Part shown: positions 43,937 to 52,137 of the stretch, piece after piece
Position numbering within the stretch: position 1 is the first letter of the stretch
Layout of the letters: the number at the start of each line of letters is the position of its first letter
Assembly: GCA_934281605.1 (NCBI GenBank)
Contig: CAKQXD010000012.1
Span: 4,851 to 68,850 of the forward strand
Length of the DNA: 64,000 bases
Origin: an uncultured Clostridia bacterium
GTDB lineage: Bacteria > Bacillota > Clostridia > Peptostreptococcales > Anaerovoracaceae
Direction of reading: 5' to 3'
Program-made: the position numbers and the translations under genes
Notes under the pieces: model-generated
The model's database searches: none
The model's input: the letters and a program-made list of their open reading frames with translations, nothing else
Told to the model about the DNA's origin: nothing

Positions 43937-43965
43937 ATTCTAGCACGAGTCTTATCCATGCTCAA
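43937..43965 (-). promoter_or_regulatory. Sigma-A promoter of the AAA ATPase gene
   Basis: TTGAGC (43960-43965), 17-base spacer, TAGAAT (43937-43942) on the minus strand, about 21 bases before the ATG. The first of three direct repeats touches the -35 box. Confidence 0.8.
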
Positions 43966-44040
43966 CATTTTTATGAGGGTAAAATTCGGTATTTTTACAT
44001 TTTTATGAGCGAAAATTAGCGTAAGGCTACATTTTTATGA
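43965..44040. repeat. Three direct repeats with exact 32-bp period upstream of the AAA ATPase promoter
   Basis: ACATTTTTATGA occurs at 43965-43976, 43997-44008 and 44029-44040; the first two share a further G. Start-to-start distance is 32 bp both times, three helical turns. The intervening bases are not conserved, so it is not CRISPR. Position just upstream of the -35 box suggests cooperative binding of a regulator. Confidence 0.85.
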
Positions 44041-44084
44041 TTGCATACTTTTTCCAAAAGACGGCGGCCCTAGAATCTGCAACA

Positions 44085-44184
44085 TTTTCAAAATCTTCGT
44101 TTTGAAAAATTTACTATGTAAATCGAGAAACTGCAAAAGCTCCGCACGCAGGATTTTTGCAAAATCTTCGTTTTATAAGATTTT
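44085..44184. repeat. Pair of AT-rich hairpins sharing a 15-bp direct repeat, downstream of sfsA
   Basis: CAAAATCTTCGTTTT occurs at 44089-44103 and 44160-44174. Each copy is completed to a hairpin by different flanks: TTTTCAAAA/TTTTGAAAA around TCTTCG for the first, AAAATCTT/AAGATTTT for the second. On the minus strand they follow the sfsA stop and may serve as terminators, though T runs are short. Confidence 0.6.
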
Positions 44185-44189
44185 CATAA

Positions 44190-44921
44190 TCATCCCAGCA
44201 CCACCTCCACCGGCTTATCCAGCTCCAGCAGGTCCGGCTCCACCAGGCAGTCATAGGCCAGCACTTCCACGCCGGCGGTCTGTGCTCTCTGCAAAGCCTC
44301 CCCGAAGGCTGGGTGGGTCTGCCAGTTAGGCTCCATGCGGTACACGCCTTTCATCTGGATCACGAAGAGGATCCCGGCAGCGTAGCCTTCCTGCCGCGCC
44401 CGGATCAGCTCTTCCACATGCTTGACGCCTCGCTGGGTCGGCGCATCCGGAAAGCGGGCAACACCGTATTCTTCCAGCGTAACTCCCTTGACCTCCAGCA
44501 GAAGCTCCCGTCCGGCGAGGTCTTTGCAGTAAAAATCGATGCGTGACTCTCCGTAGGTATATTCTCCGCGGATCTCCGCCAGCTCATCCATCCCGGGGAC
44601 TTTCAGGTGCCCGTTCTGCAAAGCCTCCGCCGTCACTTTATTGGGCGCCTGAGAATCCATATTGATCAGGACGTTGTTCTCTCTGCCATCCGCATCCTGC
44701 ACCACCTTTTCTACCGCGATCAGAGAATAGCGGAGCTTGCGGCTTCCCATGCGACCTGCAAAATCCTCTATGTACACAGCTGCGCCGGGCAGCAAAAGCT
44801 CCCGGCACCTTCCTGTGTTTTTTACATGTGCCTTTACGATCTCTCCCTCCAGCTCCACATGAGCGATGAAGCGGTTGGGTCTTTCGCAAAACACAGCTTT
44901 TCGGATATTCTGATACTTCAT
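44190..44921 (-). CDS. sfsA: SfsA family DNA/RNA nuclease
   Basis: 243 residues. N-terminal OB-like part with RPNRFIAHVELEGE and AHVKNTGRCRELLLPGA, then the nuclease-like core with SRIDFYC, LLLEVKGVTLEE (PD-(D/E)xK-type Asp/Glu/Lys, about residue 140) and FPDAPTQRGVKHVEEL. Historically named sugar fermentation stimulation protein. Third gene of the acl-acl-sfsA run, 15 bases behind. Confidence 0.93.
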   Translation of the reverse strand: MKYQNIRKAVFCERPNRFIAHVELEGEIVKAHVKNTGRCRELLLPGAAVYIEDFAGRMGSRKLRYSLIAVEKVVQDADGRENNVLINMDSQAPNKVTAEALQNGHLKVPGMDELAEIRGEYTYGESRIDFYCKDLAGRELLLEVKGVTLEEYGVARFPDAPTQRGVKHVEELIRARQEGYAAGILFVIQMKGVYRMEPNWQTHPAFGEALQRAQTAGVEVLAYDCLVEPDLLELDKPVEVVLG

Positions 44922-44936
44922 ATAATCTGCTCGCCT

Positions 44937-45389
44937 CTATTTTTCCGGGTGTACGACGTCGTTAAAATCATCTCTCTGCGGCCCTCTCTGATTCTTTCTG
45001 GAAATAAACAGGCTTCCCGTTGCCTCTCCGCACAGGATCGGAGGCACACAGGCCGTCGCCGCCGTCTGCGCTGCACCAGTCGCATCTTCATCTGTCCGAT
45101 CCAGCATGGTAGCCACTTTCCATGCCTCAAAGCGGCAGGTGTAGGACTGATTTCCCACCTTTTCGATCCAGCCGTGATATTCCATGAAGTCACCAACGTA
45201 TACCGGCGCGGTGAACTTCATGGTCTTGTATCCCAGAAACAGGCCGATATCTCCGTCTGCCAGAACCATCAGTTCCGTCGCAACATCGCCCCACAGATCC
45301 GCCGATCTTGCACCATTTACCAGCCCGTCGATATAGTGTCCGTCTTTCGCGCTCATCATAACATGATGTACAACTTTGCTTCCTATCAT
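44937..45389 (-). CDS. Beta-alanyl-CoA:ammonia-lyase-like hotdog protein, copy 2
   Basis: 150 residues, one hotdog domain. VHHVMMSAKDGHYIDGLVNG, ADLWGDVATELMV, LADGDIGLFLGYK and APVYVGDFMEYHGWIEKVGN closely follow the Acl protein of Clostridium (Anaerotignum) propionicum, which removes ammonia from beta-alanyl-CoA to give acryloyl-CoA; 3-aminobutyryl-CoA ammonia-lyase of lysine fermentation belongs to the same family. The C-terminus has the shared PPILCGEATGSLFIS and NQRGPQ ending. It is 15 bases behind a close paralogue. Confidence 0.83.
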   Translation of the reverse strand: MIGSKVVHHVMMSAKDGHYIDGLVNGARSADLWGDVATELMVLADGDIGLFLGYKTMKFTAPVYVGDFMEYHGWIEKVGNQSYTCRFEAWKVATMLDRTDEDATGAAQTAATACVPPILCGEATGSLFISRKNQRGPQRDDFNDVVHPEK

Positions 45390-45404
45390 CTTGTCTTCCT
45401 CCTG

Positions 45405-45851
45405 TTACTTTACGTGTTTCCGTTCAAATGCCGGATCGGTGTTCCCTCTCTGATTCTTTTCTGCGATGTACAGATTTCCTCTGGCTTTACCGCACAGGAT
45501 CGGAGGAGTACACGCTGCAGCCGCCGTCGGTTCCGTGCCGAGCGCCTCGTCTCCTGTCCGCTCCAGCATCGTAGCGACCTTCCATGCTTCAAATCTGCAC
45601 TGATAGGACTGCCGTCCCACCTTTTCGATCCAGCCGTGATATTCCATGAAGTCACCAACGTATACCGGCGCAGTAAATTCAATATCTTCGTATCCCAGGA
45701 ACAGGCTGATGTCACCGTCCACACGCACCATCAGTTCCGTGCCGACATCGCCCCAGAAGTGTAAGATCCTTGCGCCATTTACGAGTCCGCCAACAAAATG
45801 AGCATCTTTTTCGCTCATCATGGCGTGGAGTACTACCTTTTCTCCTACCAT
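45405..45851 (-). CDS. Beta-alanyl-CoA:ammonia-lyase-like hotdog protein, copy 1
   Basis: 148 residues. VLHAMMSEKDAHFVGGLVNG, WGDVGTELMVRVDGDISLFL and APVYVGDFMEYHGWIEKVGR; the last stretch is nearly identical to copy 2, while the N-terminal third and the charged tail differ. Acl of C. propionicum is also encoded by two similar genes. A conserved acidic pair (about residues 35-38, GDVGTE) is the likely catalytic site. AGGAGG ribosome site; first gene after a strong promoter. A CoA-transferase to activate beta-alanine is not adjacent. Confidence 0.83.
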   Translation of the reverse strand: MVGEKVVLHAMMSEKDAHFVGGLVNGARILHFWGDVGTELMVRVDGDISLFLGYEDIEFTAPVYVGDFMEYHGWIEKVGRQSYQCRFEAWKVATMLERTGDEALGTEPTAAAACTPPILCGKARGNLYIAEKNQRGNTDPAFERKHVK

Positions 45852-45905
45852 TTTGATCCTCCTATTTTTCGTCGTAGAATGAACAACTTTTATCGTTGTC
45901 CCTCT

Positions 45906-45934
45906 AATCTAACCGATTCCCCTACCCGTGTCAA
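45906..45934 (-). promoter_or_regulatory. Strong sigma-A promoter of the acl operon
   Basis: TTGACA (45929-45934), 17-base spacer, TAGATT (45906-45911) on the minus strand. The leader contains a small hairpin, ACAAC/GTTGT. Confidence 0.88.
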
Positions 45935-45957
45935 CATGGATTTCTGCTGCATTCCTG

Positions 45958-45999
45958 CAAAAACGATGAAACCCCCGGATCCCGCAAGATCTGGAGGTT
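45958..45999 (-). terminator. Intrinsic terminator after ychF
   Basis: AACCTCC/GGGGGTT with an inner GATC/GATC stem (45970-45999), followed by TCATCGTTTTT on the minus strand. Confidence 0.82.
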
Positions 46000-46032
46000 T
46001 TCTTTCTCATAAAGCAGCCTGAGCTGCGCTCT

Positions 46033-47124
46033 TTACACATTAAACAGGAAGTGCATCACGTCTCCGTCCTTTACCACATACTCCTTGCCTTCGGAGCGGA
46101 TCAGGCCTTTTTCCTTGGCCGTCGCCAGATTGCCGCCGCACTCCACCAGCTTGTCGTAAGCGATGGTCTCCGCACGGATGAAGCCCTTTTCGAAGTCGGT
46201 ATGTATCTTACCGGCAGCGCCCGGCGCTTTCGTTCCTCTCTTGATGGTCCACGCTCTGACTTCCGGTTCGCCCGCCGTCAGGAAGGAGATCAGATCCAGC
46301 AGATGGTAGGAAGCCTGCACCAGCTTGTCCAGTCCGGATTTTTCGATGCCCAGTTCTTCCAGGAACATAGCCTTTTCTTCATCGTCCAGTTCTGCCATTT
46401 CCGATTCGATCTTGGCGCATACGACTACAACGTCGGAGTTTTCTGTCGCTGCGAACTCTCTCACCTTGCGGATGTATTCGTTATCCTCGCCGGCAGCATC
46501 ATCCTCGGACACGTTTGCCGCATAGATGACCGGTTTATAGGACAGCAGATCCAGACTCTTGACGAATTCCGCTTCATCGTCTTCCAGCTCCATGGCTCTG
46601 GCGGACTTACCCTCTCCCAGGAACGCATGCACCTTGTTAAGAAGATCCAGCTCTTTCTGCAAAGACTTGTCCCCCTTAAGATTTTTAGTCGTCTTCTGGA
46701 TACGGCGCTCCAGCACTTCCATGTCGGAAAGGATCAGCTCCGTATTGATGGTATCGATATCCGAGATCGGATCGATCTTACCGTCTACATGAACCACATT
46801 AGGGTCTTCAAAACAGCGTACAACGTGTACGATGGCAGCGACCTCCCGGATATGCCCCAGGAACTTGTTCCCCAGACCTTCCCCTTTGGACGCGCCCTTT
46901 ACCAGACCCGCGATGTCATAAAACTCGATGGTCGTATAAATCGTCTTCTTGGAATTGTACATCTCGTGGAGCACCTTCAGCCGCTCATCCGGAACCGTTA
47001 CGACGCCGACATTGGGCTCGATGGTACAGAACGGATAGTTGGCCGCTTCCGCTCCGGCCTTTGTGATCGCGTTAAACAATGTACTTTTGCCGACGTTGGG
47101 CAATCCTACAATACCTAATTTCAT
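46033..47124 (-). CDS. ychF: Redox-regulated ATPase YchF (Obg-family)
   Basis: 363 residues. G1 motif GIVGLPNVGKSTLFNAIT, switch region YPFCTIEPNVG, G3 DIAGLVKGASKGEGLGNKFL, a helical insert, and the C-terminal TGS domain (GKIHTDFEKGFIRAETIAYD). YchF prefers ATP over GTP and associates with ribosomes. It is 45 bases behind lgt and ends the operon. Confidence 0.97.
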   Translation of the reverse strand: MKLGIVGLPNVGKSTLFNAITKAGAEAANYPFCTIEPNVGVVTVPDERLKVLHEMYNSKKTIYTTIEFYDIAGLVKGASKGEGLGNKFLGHIREVAAIVHVVRCFEDPNVVHVDGKIDPISDIDTINTELILSDMEVLERRIQKTTKNLKGDKSLQKELDLLNKVHAFLGEGKSARAMELEDDEAEFVKSLDLLSYKPVIYAANVSEDDAAGEDNEYIRKVREFAATENSDVVVVCAKIESEMAELDDEEKAMFLEELGIEKSGLDKLVQASYHLLDLISFLTAGEPEVRAWTIKRGTKAPGAAGKIHTDFEKGFIRAETIAYDKLVECGGNLATAKEKGLIRSEGKEYVVKDGDVMHFLFNV

Positions 47125-47169
47125 AGTCTTATTCTCCTCGTTATTATTCTATCAGCAAAACCGAAGGCG

Positions 47170-47925
47170 TTATGCCATCCGGTCAATCTTTTTCCCTCGC
47201 TTCCGCAGGATGAAATATCCCGCCAGACAGGCAATAAAAATCACGAAGCTGATGACCTGTGCCTGTTTGAACGGTCCGATCATCAGACTGTCGGTACGCA
47301 GAGCTTCCACGAAGAATCGCTCCACCGAGTACAGCATCCCGTACAGACAAATGGTCTGCCCTTCAAACTGCCTTCTATTGTCCATATAAATGAGAAACAG
47401 AAACAGCAGGAAACACCAGATGGACTCGTATAAGAAAGTCGGGTGATAGGTCTGTCCATCTACCGTCACCGCCCATGGCAGATTTGTTGGACCTCCATGA
47501 GCCTCGGAATTAAAGTAGTTGCCCCATCTTCCGATGGCCTGTGCTACAGCGATACACGGAGCCGCCAGATCCAGGATATTCAGGGGACGTATCTTCCAGA
47601 TCAGGCACAGCACGACTGCCGTTCCTAAACCGAAGATCAAACCTCCGTGAATGGCCAGACCACCCAGGCGGATATTCACGATGCGCGCCCAGTCCCCCGC
47701 ATACAGCGACCAGTTGAACACCACGTAGTAAAGCCGTGCCCCCACAATAGCGACAGGAACACTGATGATCACAAAATTCAGGATCTGATCTCCATTGAGC
47801 CCATGCTTCGGCGCCCGCTTCATACAGATGATCGTTGCCAGAGCGATCCCCGCAGTGATCAGGATCCCGTACCACATGATATCGATGTGAAAAATGGTAA
47901 ATGCCACTGGATTTGGTATCGGCAT
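47170..47925 (-). CDS. lgt: Prolipoprotein diacylglyceryl transferase
   Basis: 251 residues, seven membrane helices. LGGLAIHGGLIFG (about residue 85), the Lgt signature AIGRWGNYFNSEAHGGPT (about residue 130) and YESIWC/ERFFVEALRTDSL near the C-terminus. Transfers diacylglycerol to the lipobox cysteine; the neighbouring lipoprotein gene is a possible substrate. AAGGA five bases before the ATG. Confidence 0.96.
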   Translation of the reverse strand: MPIPNPVAFTIFHIDIMWYGILITAGIALATIICMKRAPKHGLNGDQILNFVIISVPVAIVGARLYYVVFNWSLYAGDWARIVNIRLGGLAIHGGLIFGLGTAVVLCLIWKIRPLNILDLAAPCIAVAQAIGRWGNYFNSEAHGGPTNLPWAVTVDGQTYHPTFLYESIWCFLLFLFLIYMDNRRQFEGQTICLYGMLYSVERFFVEALRTDSLMIGPFKQAQVISFVIFIACLAGYFILRKRGKKIDRMA

Positions 47926-47992
47926 AGCGTTCCTTTATCCTTTCTCCCAAGAGATGGTTTCCCTGCAAAATATTCAACAGGTTTATTGTATC

Positions 47993-48018
47993 AAAAAAGG
48001 CGGGGATAATTCCACACC
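47993..48018 (-). terminator. Intrinsic terminator after the lipoprotein gene
   Basis: GGTGTGG and CCCCGCC (48012-48018, 47999-48005) form a stem with one mismatch and a short AATTAT loop, followed by six T on the minus strand. Confidence 0.75.
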
Positions 48019-48066
48019 TTTTTCTAATATCTTGATTCTTTTCTGCTGCAAATGCATTCCGATCCG

Positions 48067-48555
48067 CTACTGTACTTCTACATCCGCCGGATCCGTTGCT
48101 AAAATCAGCTCCGCAGAGTCTCCCATCAGATATACCGTATAAAGCTGTTTTTCTCCGTCATTGTATTTCTGAATGAAATCATCTGCAGAAACCACTTCCA
48201 GCTTCCCGTCCTTCAGACAGGCGATCCGTTCTTCCACACCCAGCGTAACGTCTTTGCTTACGTTGTTATCAGCAATATAATAGCCTTCCTTGTATTCTGA
48301 ACTTGCTACTACCTGACGTTCTGAAATGTGGACGCTGTATCCGCCCTCTTCCAGCTTGTCCAGGGTGACATACCCCAGCACAGTTTCTGCACCGTCCGTC
48401 AAAAGCTGCTGTGAATATTCTTCCTGCAGATACTGTCCTGTGATCTCAGGCTCTGCAATCGTCGAGCCCGACTTTTTCTCGCCGCATCCCGCCAGCAGTA
48501 AAGCCGACAGACAAAGCACCAGACACAATACGATATACTTGGTTTTTCCTCTCAT
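48067..48555 (-). CDS. Small lipoprotein of unknown function
   Basis: 162 residues from the ATG at 48555 (GGGGAG seven bases upstream). Type II signal peptide with basic start (MRGKTKYIV), hydrophobic core and lipobox LLLAGC, so Cys at about residue 20 would be lipidated. The mature part is soluble and acidic with no recognised domain; it contains two likely beta-rich segments (SVHISERQVVASSEYKEGYY, YTVYLMGDSAELIL). Own promoter and terminator. Confidence 0.82.
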   Translation of the reverse strand: MRGKTKYIVLCLVLCLSALLLAGCGEKKSGSTIAEPEITGQYLQEEYSQQLLTDGAETVLGYVTLDKLEEGGYSVHISERQVVASSEYKEGYYIADNNVSKDVTLGVEERIACLKDGKLEVVSADDFIQKYNDGEKQLYTVYLMGDSAELILATDPADVEVQ

Positions 48556-48604
48556 GCGTATTCTCCCCAATCACGTTGTTCTAAAAATACTCTAATCTAG
48601 CTCT

Positions 48605-48633
48605 ATCTTACACCGTTCCCCTCAGCTTTGCAA
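48605..48633 (-). promoter_or_regulatory. Promoter of the lipoprotein gene
   Basis: TTGCAA (48628-48633), 17-base spacer, TAAGAT (48605-48610) on the minus strand. Confidence 0.68.
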
Positions 48634-48660
48634 CAAAATGATTGGCAAATATTTTTAATA

Positions 48661-49083
48661 TTATACTTTTTTTGTGAATTTTGTATGACAGTGAGGACAG
48701 CTGATGCTGATTTTCCCCACCCCTTTTGGAACACGAAGCTTTTCACCGCATCCCGGGCATTTCAGGATCTTATGAGTCTTGTCCTTTGTTCGCGTATTTG
48801 TCCCATAGGCATTAGACGATCTCCTGCCAAACCGGGAACGTATCCCGGAGGAAAACTGCAGATATCTCTGATTCTCAGCGGCCCGTGCACGAATATTCCG
48901 CGAAAACATCCTGCAGTAAATGTAGATCAGCAAAACGACTGCGATCCAGTTGATGATCCGCGTATGGAAAAAGAAATTGATCACGATGAAAATCAGGGCT
49001 ACGATGGTCAATGCCCGATTGAGCTGATCCATTCCATACCGTCCTCGCATCAGATTCGCAAACCACATAGAGAATCTACCCAT
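48661..49083 (-). CDS. Membrane protein with C-terminal zinc ribbon, unknown function
   Basis: 140 residues. One or two membrane segments in the first half (LTIVALIFIVINFFF and INWIAVVLLIYIYCRMF), a basic, serine/arginine-rich linker (RSRFGRRSSNAYG) and a zinc ribbon at the end (KCPGCGEKLRVP and ISCPHCHTKF). The start ATG lies eight bases inside metH. Found as a small conserved gene in clostridia, no known function. Confidence 0.78.
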   Translation of the reverse strand: MGRFSMWFANLMRGRYGMDQLNRALTIVALIFIVINFFFHTRIINWIAVVLLIYIYCRMFSRNIRARAAENQRYLQFSSGIRSRFGRRSSNAYGTNTRTKDKTHKILKCPGCGEKLRVPKGVGKISISCPHCHTKFTKKV

Positions 49084-51505
49084 GAAATACCTCCTGTGCT
49101 GCCTCCACCGACTTCATCGCATCCTTACAGTAATAGTCTGCTCCGATTTTTTCTGCATAATCCGCCGTCAGCACAGCGCCGCCTACCATGACCTTACAGT
49201 CCGGCGCAGCCTCCTTGACAGCCACAATAGTCTCTTCCATGCTTTTCAGCGTCGTCGTCATCAGCGCACTTAATCCTACCAGTTTAATGTTCTTTTCCTT
49301 TACCGTTTCAACGATGGTTTCCGGCGGGACGTCTCTGCCCAGGTCGATCATCTGGAATCCATAGTTCTCCATAATAACCTTCACGATGTTCTTGCCGATA
49401 TCGTGAATATCCCCCTTTACCGTGGCGATGACCACCTGTCCGAGAGACACCGTCTCCTTATCGCTTTCCGCCAGCTTCGTTTTGACGATATCGAATCCGG
49501 CCTGCGCCGCCGTAGCAGCCTGCAGCATCTGCGGCAGGAAAATAGTCCCCTTTTCAAATCCCTGTCCTACCTTGTCCAGTGCCGGGATCAGATAGTCATT
49601 GACCAGCTCCATCTCCGTATGATCCTGCAGAAGTTTCTCCACGGCAGCCACCGTGTCACTCTTCATACCCTTTTCGATACAATAAAATATATCATGACTT
49701 CCGTCTCCATTTCCTGAAGATCCTGTGGTGGAAGTGTCTTTTTTCTGTGAAATTTTCGAGGTTTCTATGGCTGCATCCCCGTAGCGGTCGATGAATGCCG
49801 TCGCATTTTCATCGATATTATGCAGTACGTGAAATGCAAAGATAGAAGACATCATATCCTCGCTGTTCGGGTTGATGATCGGCAGATCCAGCCCGCATTC
49901 CATGGCCATAGTCAGGAACGTCCGGTTGATGATCGGCCGTAGCGGCAGCCCGAAACTGATGTTGGAAACACCCAGCGCTGTTTTCAGACCCAGCTTCTCC
50001 TTGACCATCCGTACCGCCTTCAACGTCTCCACAACCTCCTTCTGCTGCGCCGATGCCGTCAGCGTCAGACAGTCGATGATAACGTTTTCCCGCAGGATTC
50101 CATACTCCAGCGCCCTCTCCAAAATACGCGCAGCGATAGCAAAACGGTCCTCCGCTTTGTTTGGAATGCCGTTTTCATCCAAAGTCAGGCCAACTACTGC
50201 CGCGCCGTATTTCTTTACCAGCGGCAGAATGTTTTTCATCACCTGCTCTTCTCCGTTGACGGAGTTGACGATCGCCTTGCCGTTATACACGCGAAGAGCC
50301 GCTTCGATCGCCTCCGGATTTCCCGAGTCGATCTGCAAAGGCAGCCCCGTGATGGACTGCAGTTTCTTGATCACCAGCGGCAGCATCCGCACATCATCCA
50401 GCGACGGCACGCCTACGTTGACGTCCAGGATCTCAGCCCCCGCATCGATCTGCTCGATAGCCTGCGATAAAATATAGTCAAAATCCTCATCCAGCAGCGC
50501 CTGCTTCAGGCGTTTCTTACCGGTCGGATTGATCCTCTCTCCGATCACCGTAACGTGGTCTACCGTCACCACGGTGTTACCGCTGCACACCTGCAGCGTT
50601 TTCTCTTCCTGCAAAGGCTTTGCAGACGCTTCCGTACCGCCGAACTTTGCAGCGATCTTGGCAAGACCTTCGATGTACTCCGGCGTCGTGCCGCAGCATC
50701 CGCCGATCAGCTCCACGCCCAGCTCCAGGAAATCCTCCATCTTCTCCACGAACTGCTCGCACGTGATATCGTAAGTTCCCGTCGCAGGATCCGGAAGTCC
50801 CGCATTCGGCTTTACCACTACAGGTAACGTCGTCAGACTCCGCAATTTCTCAGCCATCGGGAAAATCTCCACCGGTCCCAGGGAACAGTTGATTCCCATG
50901 GCGTCCACACCGAGACCTTCCAGCGTCAGCGCCATCGCCTCCAGGCTGACTCCCGTAAACGTCCGCCCGTTTTCTTCAAATGTCATGGTGACCATAACAG
51001 GCAGATCGCAGGTTTCCTTTGCTGCGAGAACTGCCGCTTTCACCTCATACAGATCTGTCATAGTCTCGACGACGATGAGGTCGGCCATATCGCATCCCGC
51101 CTGGATCACCTCGCGAAAGGCGTCGTAAGCATCTTCAAAGGACAAAGTCCCCATCGGCTCCAGAAGCTCTCCCAGAGGGCCGAGGTCAAGAGCGACAGCC
51201 ACTTCTCTGCCCTTGGCAGCCATGTTTTCCTTCGCCGTAACAGCAGCTTCCACCTGGATGCGTACCGCTTCCTCCAGCGAATGATCACCCATTTCCTTTT
51301 TCTTAAATCGATTTGTTCCGAAGGTGCTGGCATAGACGATATCCGAACCAGCTTCCATATATTTTTGGTGGATCTCCGTCAAGATCTCCGGATGAGCCAG
51401 CCCAAATTCAGTGGTCGTCTCTTCCGGGCTCATGCCTGCGCTCTGCAGCATGGTTCCCATTCCGCCATCTAACACATATCTCTTTTTTCTGAAATCAATC
51501 TCCAC
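49076..51505 (-). CDS. metH: Cobalamin-dependent methionine synthase without reactivation domain
   Basis: 809 residues, GTG start preceded by AGAGGG. Domains in order: homocysteine methyltransferase (VLDGGMGTMLQSAG; zinc ligands in INCSLG and GGCCGTTPEYI), methyl-THF-binding TIM barrel (VIGERINPTGKK, DVNVGVPSLDD), B12 cap, and cobalamin-binding domain (KGDIHDIGKNIVKVIM, with the lower His ligand of cobalamin, then GLSALMTTTL and VGGAVLTADYA). The about 330-residue SAM-binding reactivation domain of E. coli MetH is missing; the preceding gene encodes it separately. The gene start overlaps that gene by 11 bases. Confidence 0.96.
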   Translation of the reverse strand: MEIDFRKKRYVLDGGMGTMLQSAGMSPEETTTEFGLAHPEILTEIHQKYMEAGSDIVYASTFGTNRFKKKEMGDHSLEEAVRIQVEAAVTAKENMAAKGREVAVALDLGPLGELLEPMGTLSFEDAYDAFREVIQAGCDMADLIVVETMTDLYEVKAAVLAAKETCDLPVMVTMTFEENGRTFTGVSLEAMALTLEGLGVDAMGINCSLGPVEIFPMAEKLRSLTTLPVVVKPNAGLPDPATGTYDITCEQFVEKMEDFLELGVELIGGCCGTTPEYIEGLAKIAAKFGGTEASAKPLQEEKTLQVCSGNTVVTVDHVTVIGERINPTGKKRLKQALLDEDFDYILSQAIEQIDAGAEILDVNVGVPSLDDVRMLPLVIKKLQSITGLPLQIDSGNPEAIEAALRVYNGKAIVNSVNGEEQVMKNILPLVKKYGAAVVGLTLDENGIPNKAEDRFAIAARILERALEYGILRENVIIDCLTLTASAQQKEVVETLKAVRMVKEKLGLKTALGVSNISFGLPLRPIINRTFLTMAMECGLDLPIINPNSEDMMSSIFAFHVLHNIDENATAFIDRYGDAAIETSKISQKKDTSTTGSSGNGDGSHDIFYCIEKGMKSDTVAAVEKLLQDHTEMELVNDYLIPALDKVGQGFEKGTIFLPQMLQAATAAQAGFDIVKTKLAESDKETVSLGQVVIATVKGDIHDIGKNIVKVIMENYGFQMIDLGRDVPPETIVETVKEKNIKLVGLSALMTTTLKSMEETIVAVKEAAPDCKVMVGGAVLTADYAEKIGADYYCKDAMKSVEAAQEVFHG

Positions 51506-52136
51506 AGAATTTTCCCTCTTTTCTCAGTGTACATTTTTCTCGCAAAACACATTCTCCGCAGGTAGCCAGTCTACCCGTCACCGGATGATCGGAAATCCCC
51601 AGCAGCGCTGTAACCGACTTGCGCGGCACCATCAGGCTGTTGGCCGTCACATTGAGCCCGATCTTTCGCTGCCCGTCGATATACCGAACGATGATCTGCT
51701 GGTATTCCAATGGATAATCCCCATATCCCGGACTGAACCGGGACGTCAGATATCCATCCGTCTCCGCGTCGATCTGCTTCTGAAAAATATCGCAGACCTC
51801 CTCGATCATAAGCGAAGCGCCGCAGTCTAAAATCACCGCCATGGCCATATCCCGGACCTGCGTCCTGCGGATCAGATCGTCAACGCCCATACCCAGCGTA
51901 GCTCCCATAACGGCTACCCGATCACATTCTTCCAGATGCTTCTCGATGGAGACGCCTTTTCTCCTGATATCTTCTTTTTTCATGATGCGATAGACCGCCT
52001 TGGGCTTTGCAGCCTTGAAAAGCTGTTCTTCGGCCAGATCCATCTGTTCTTTCAGGGTATCCGACACATCTTTTCCGCTCTGCAAAGAAGCCAGCCAGCG
52101 TTTTCGATCCAGCGGAGCTGTTACTGCTACATTCAT
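51495..52136 (-). CDS. Stand-alone MetH reactivation (AdoMet-binding) domain protein
   Basis: 213 residues matching the vitamin B12-dependent methionine synthase activation domain family. MGATLGMGVDDLIRRTQVRD (about residue 78), the SRFSPGYGDYPLEYQQ motif (about 143, AdoMet site), and MVPRKSVTALLGISDHP are visible. A C-terminal cysteine cluster (CGECVLREKCTLRKEGKFC) suggests a metal or Fe-S site, as in corrinoid-protein activators. Works with MetH to reduce and remethylate inactive cob(II)alamin. Start is one base behind metF. Confidence 0.9.
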   Translation of the reverse strand: MNVAVTAPLDRKRWLASLQSGKDVSDTLKEQMDLAEEQLFKAAKPKAVYRIMKKEDIRRKGVSIEKHLEECDRVAVMGATLGMGVDDLIRRTQVRDMAMAVILDCGASLMIEEVCDIFQKQIDAETDGYLTSRFSPGYGDYPLEYQQIIVRYIDGQRKIGLNVTANSLMVPRKSVTALLGISDHPVTGRLATCGECVLREKCTLRKEGKFCGD

Positions 52137-52137
52137 T

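Noticed and set aside
43965..44040. Possible CRISPR array (32-bp period)
   Set aside because: Repeat units are only 12-13 bp and there are three of them; no cas genes nearby. Better explained as operator repeats.
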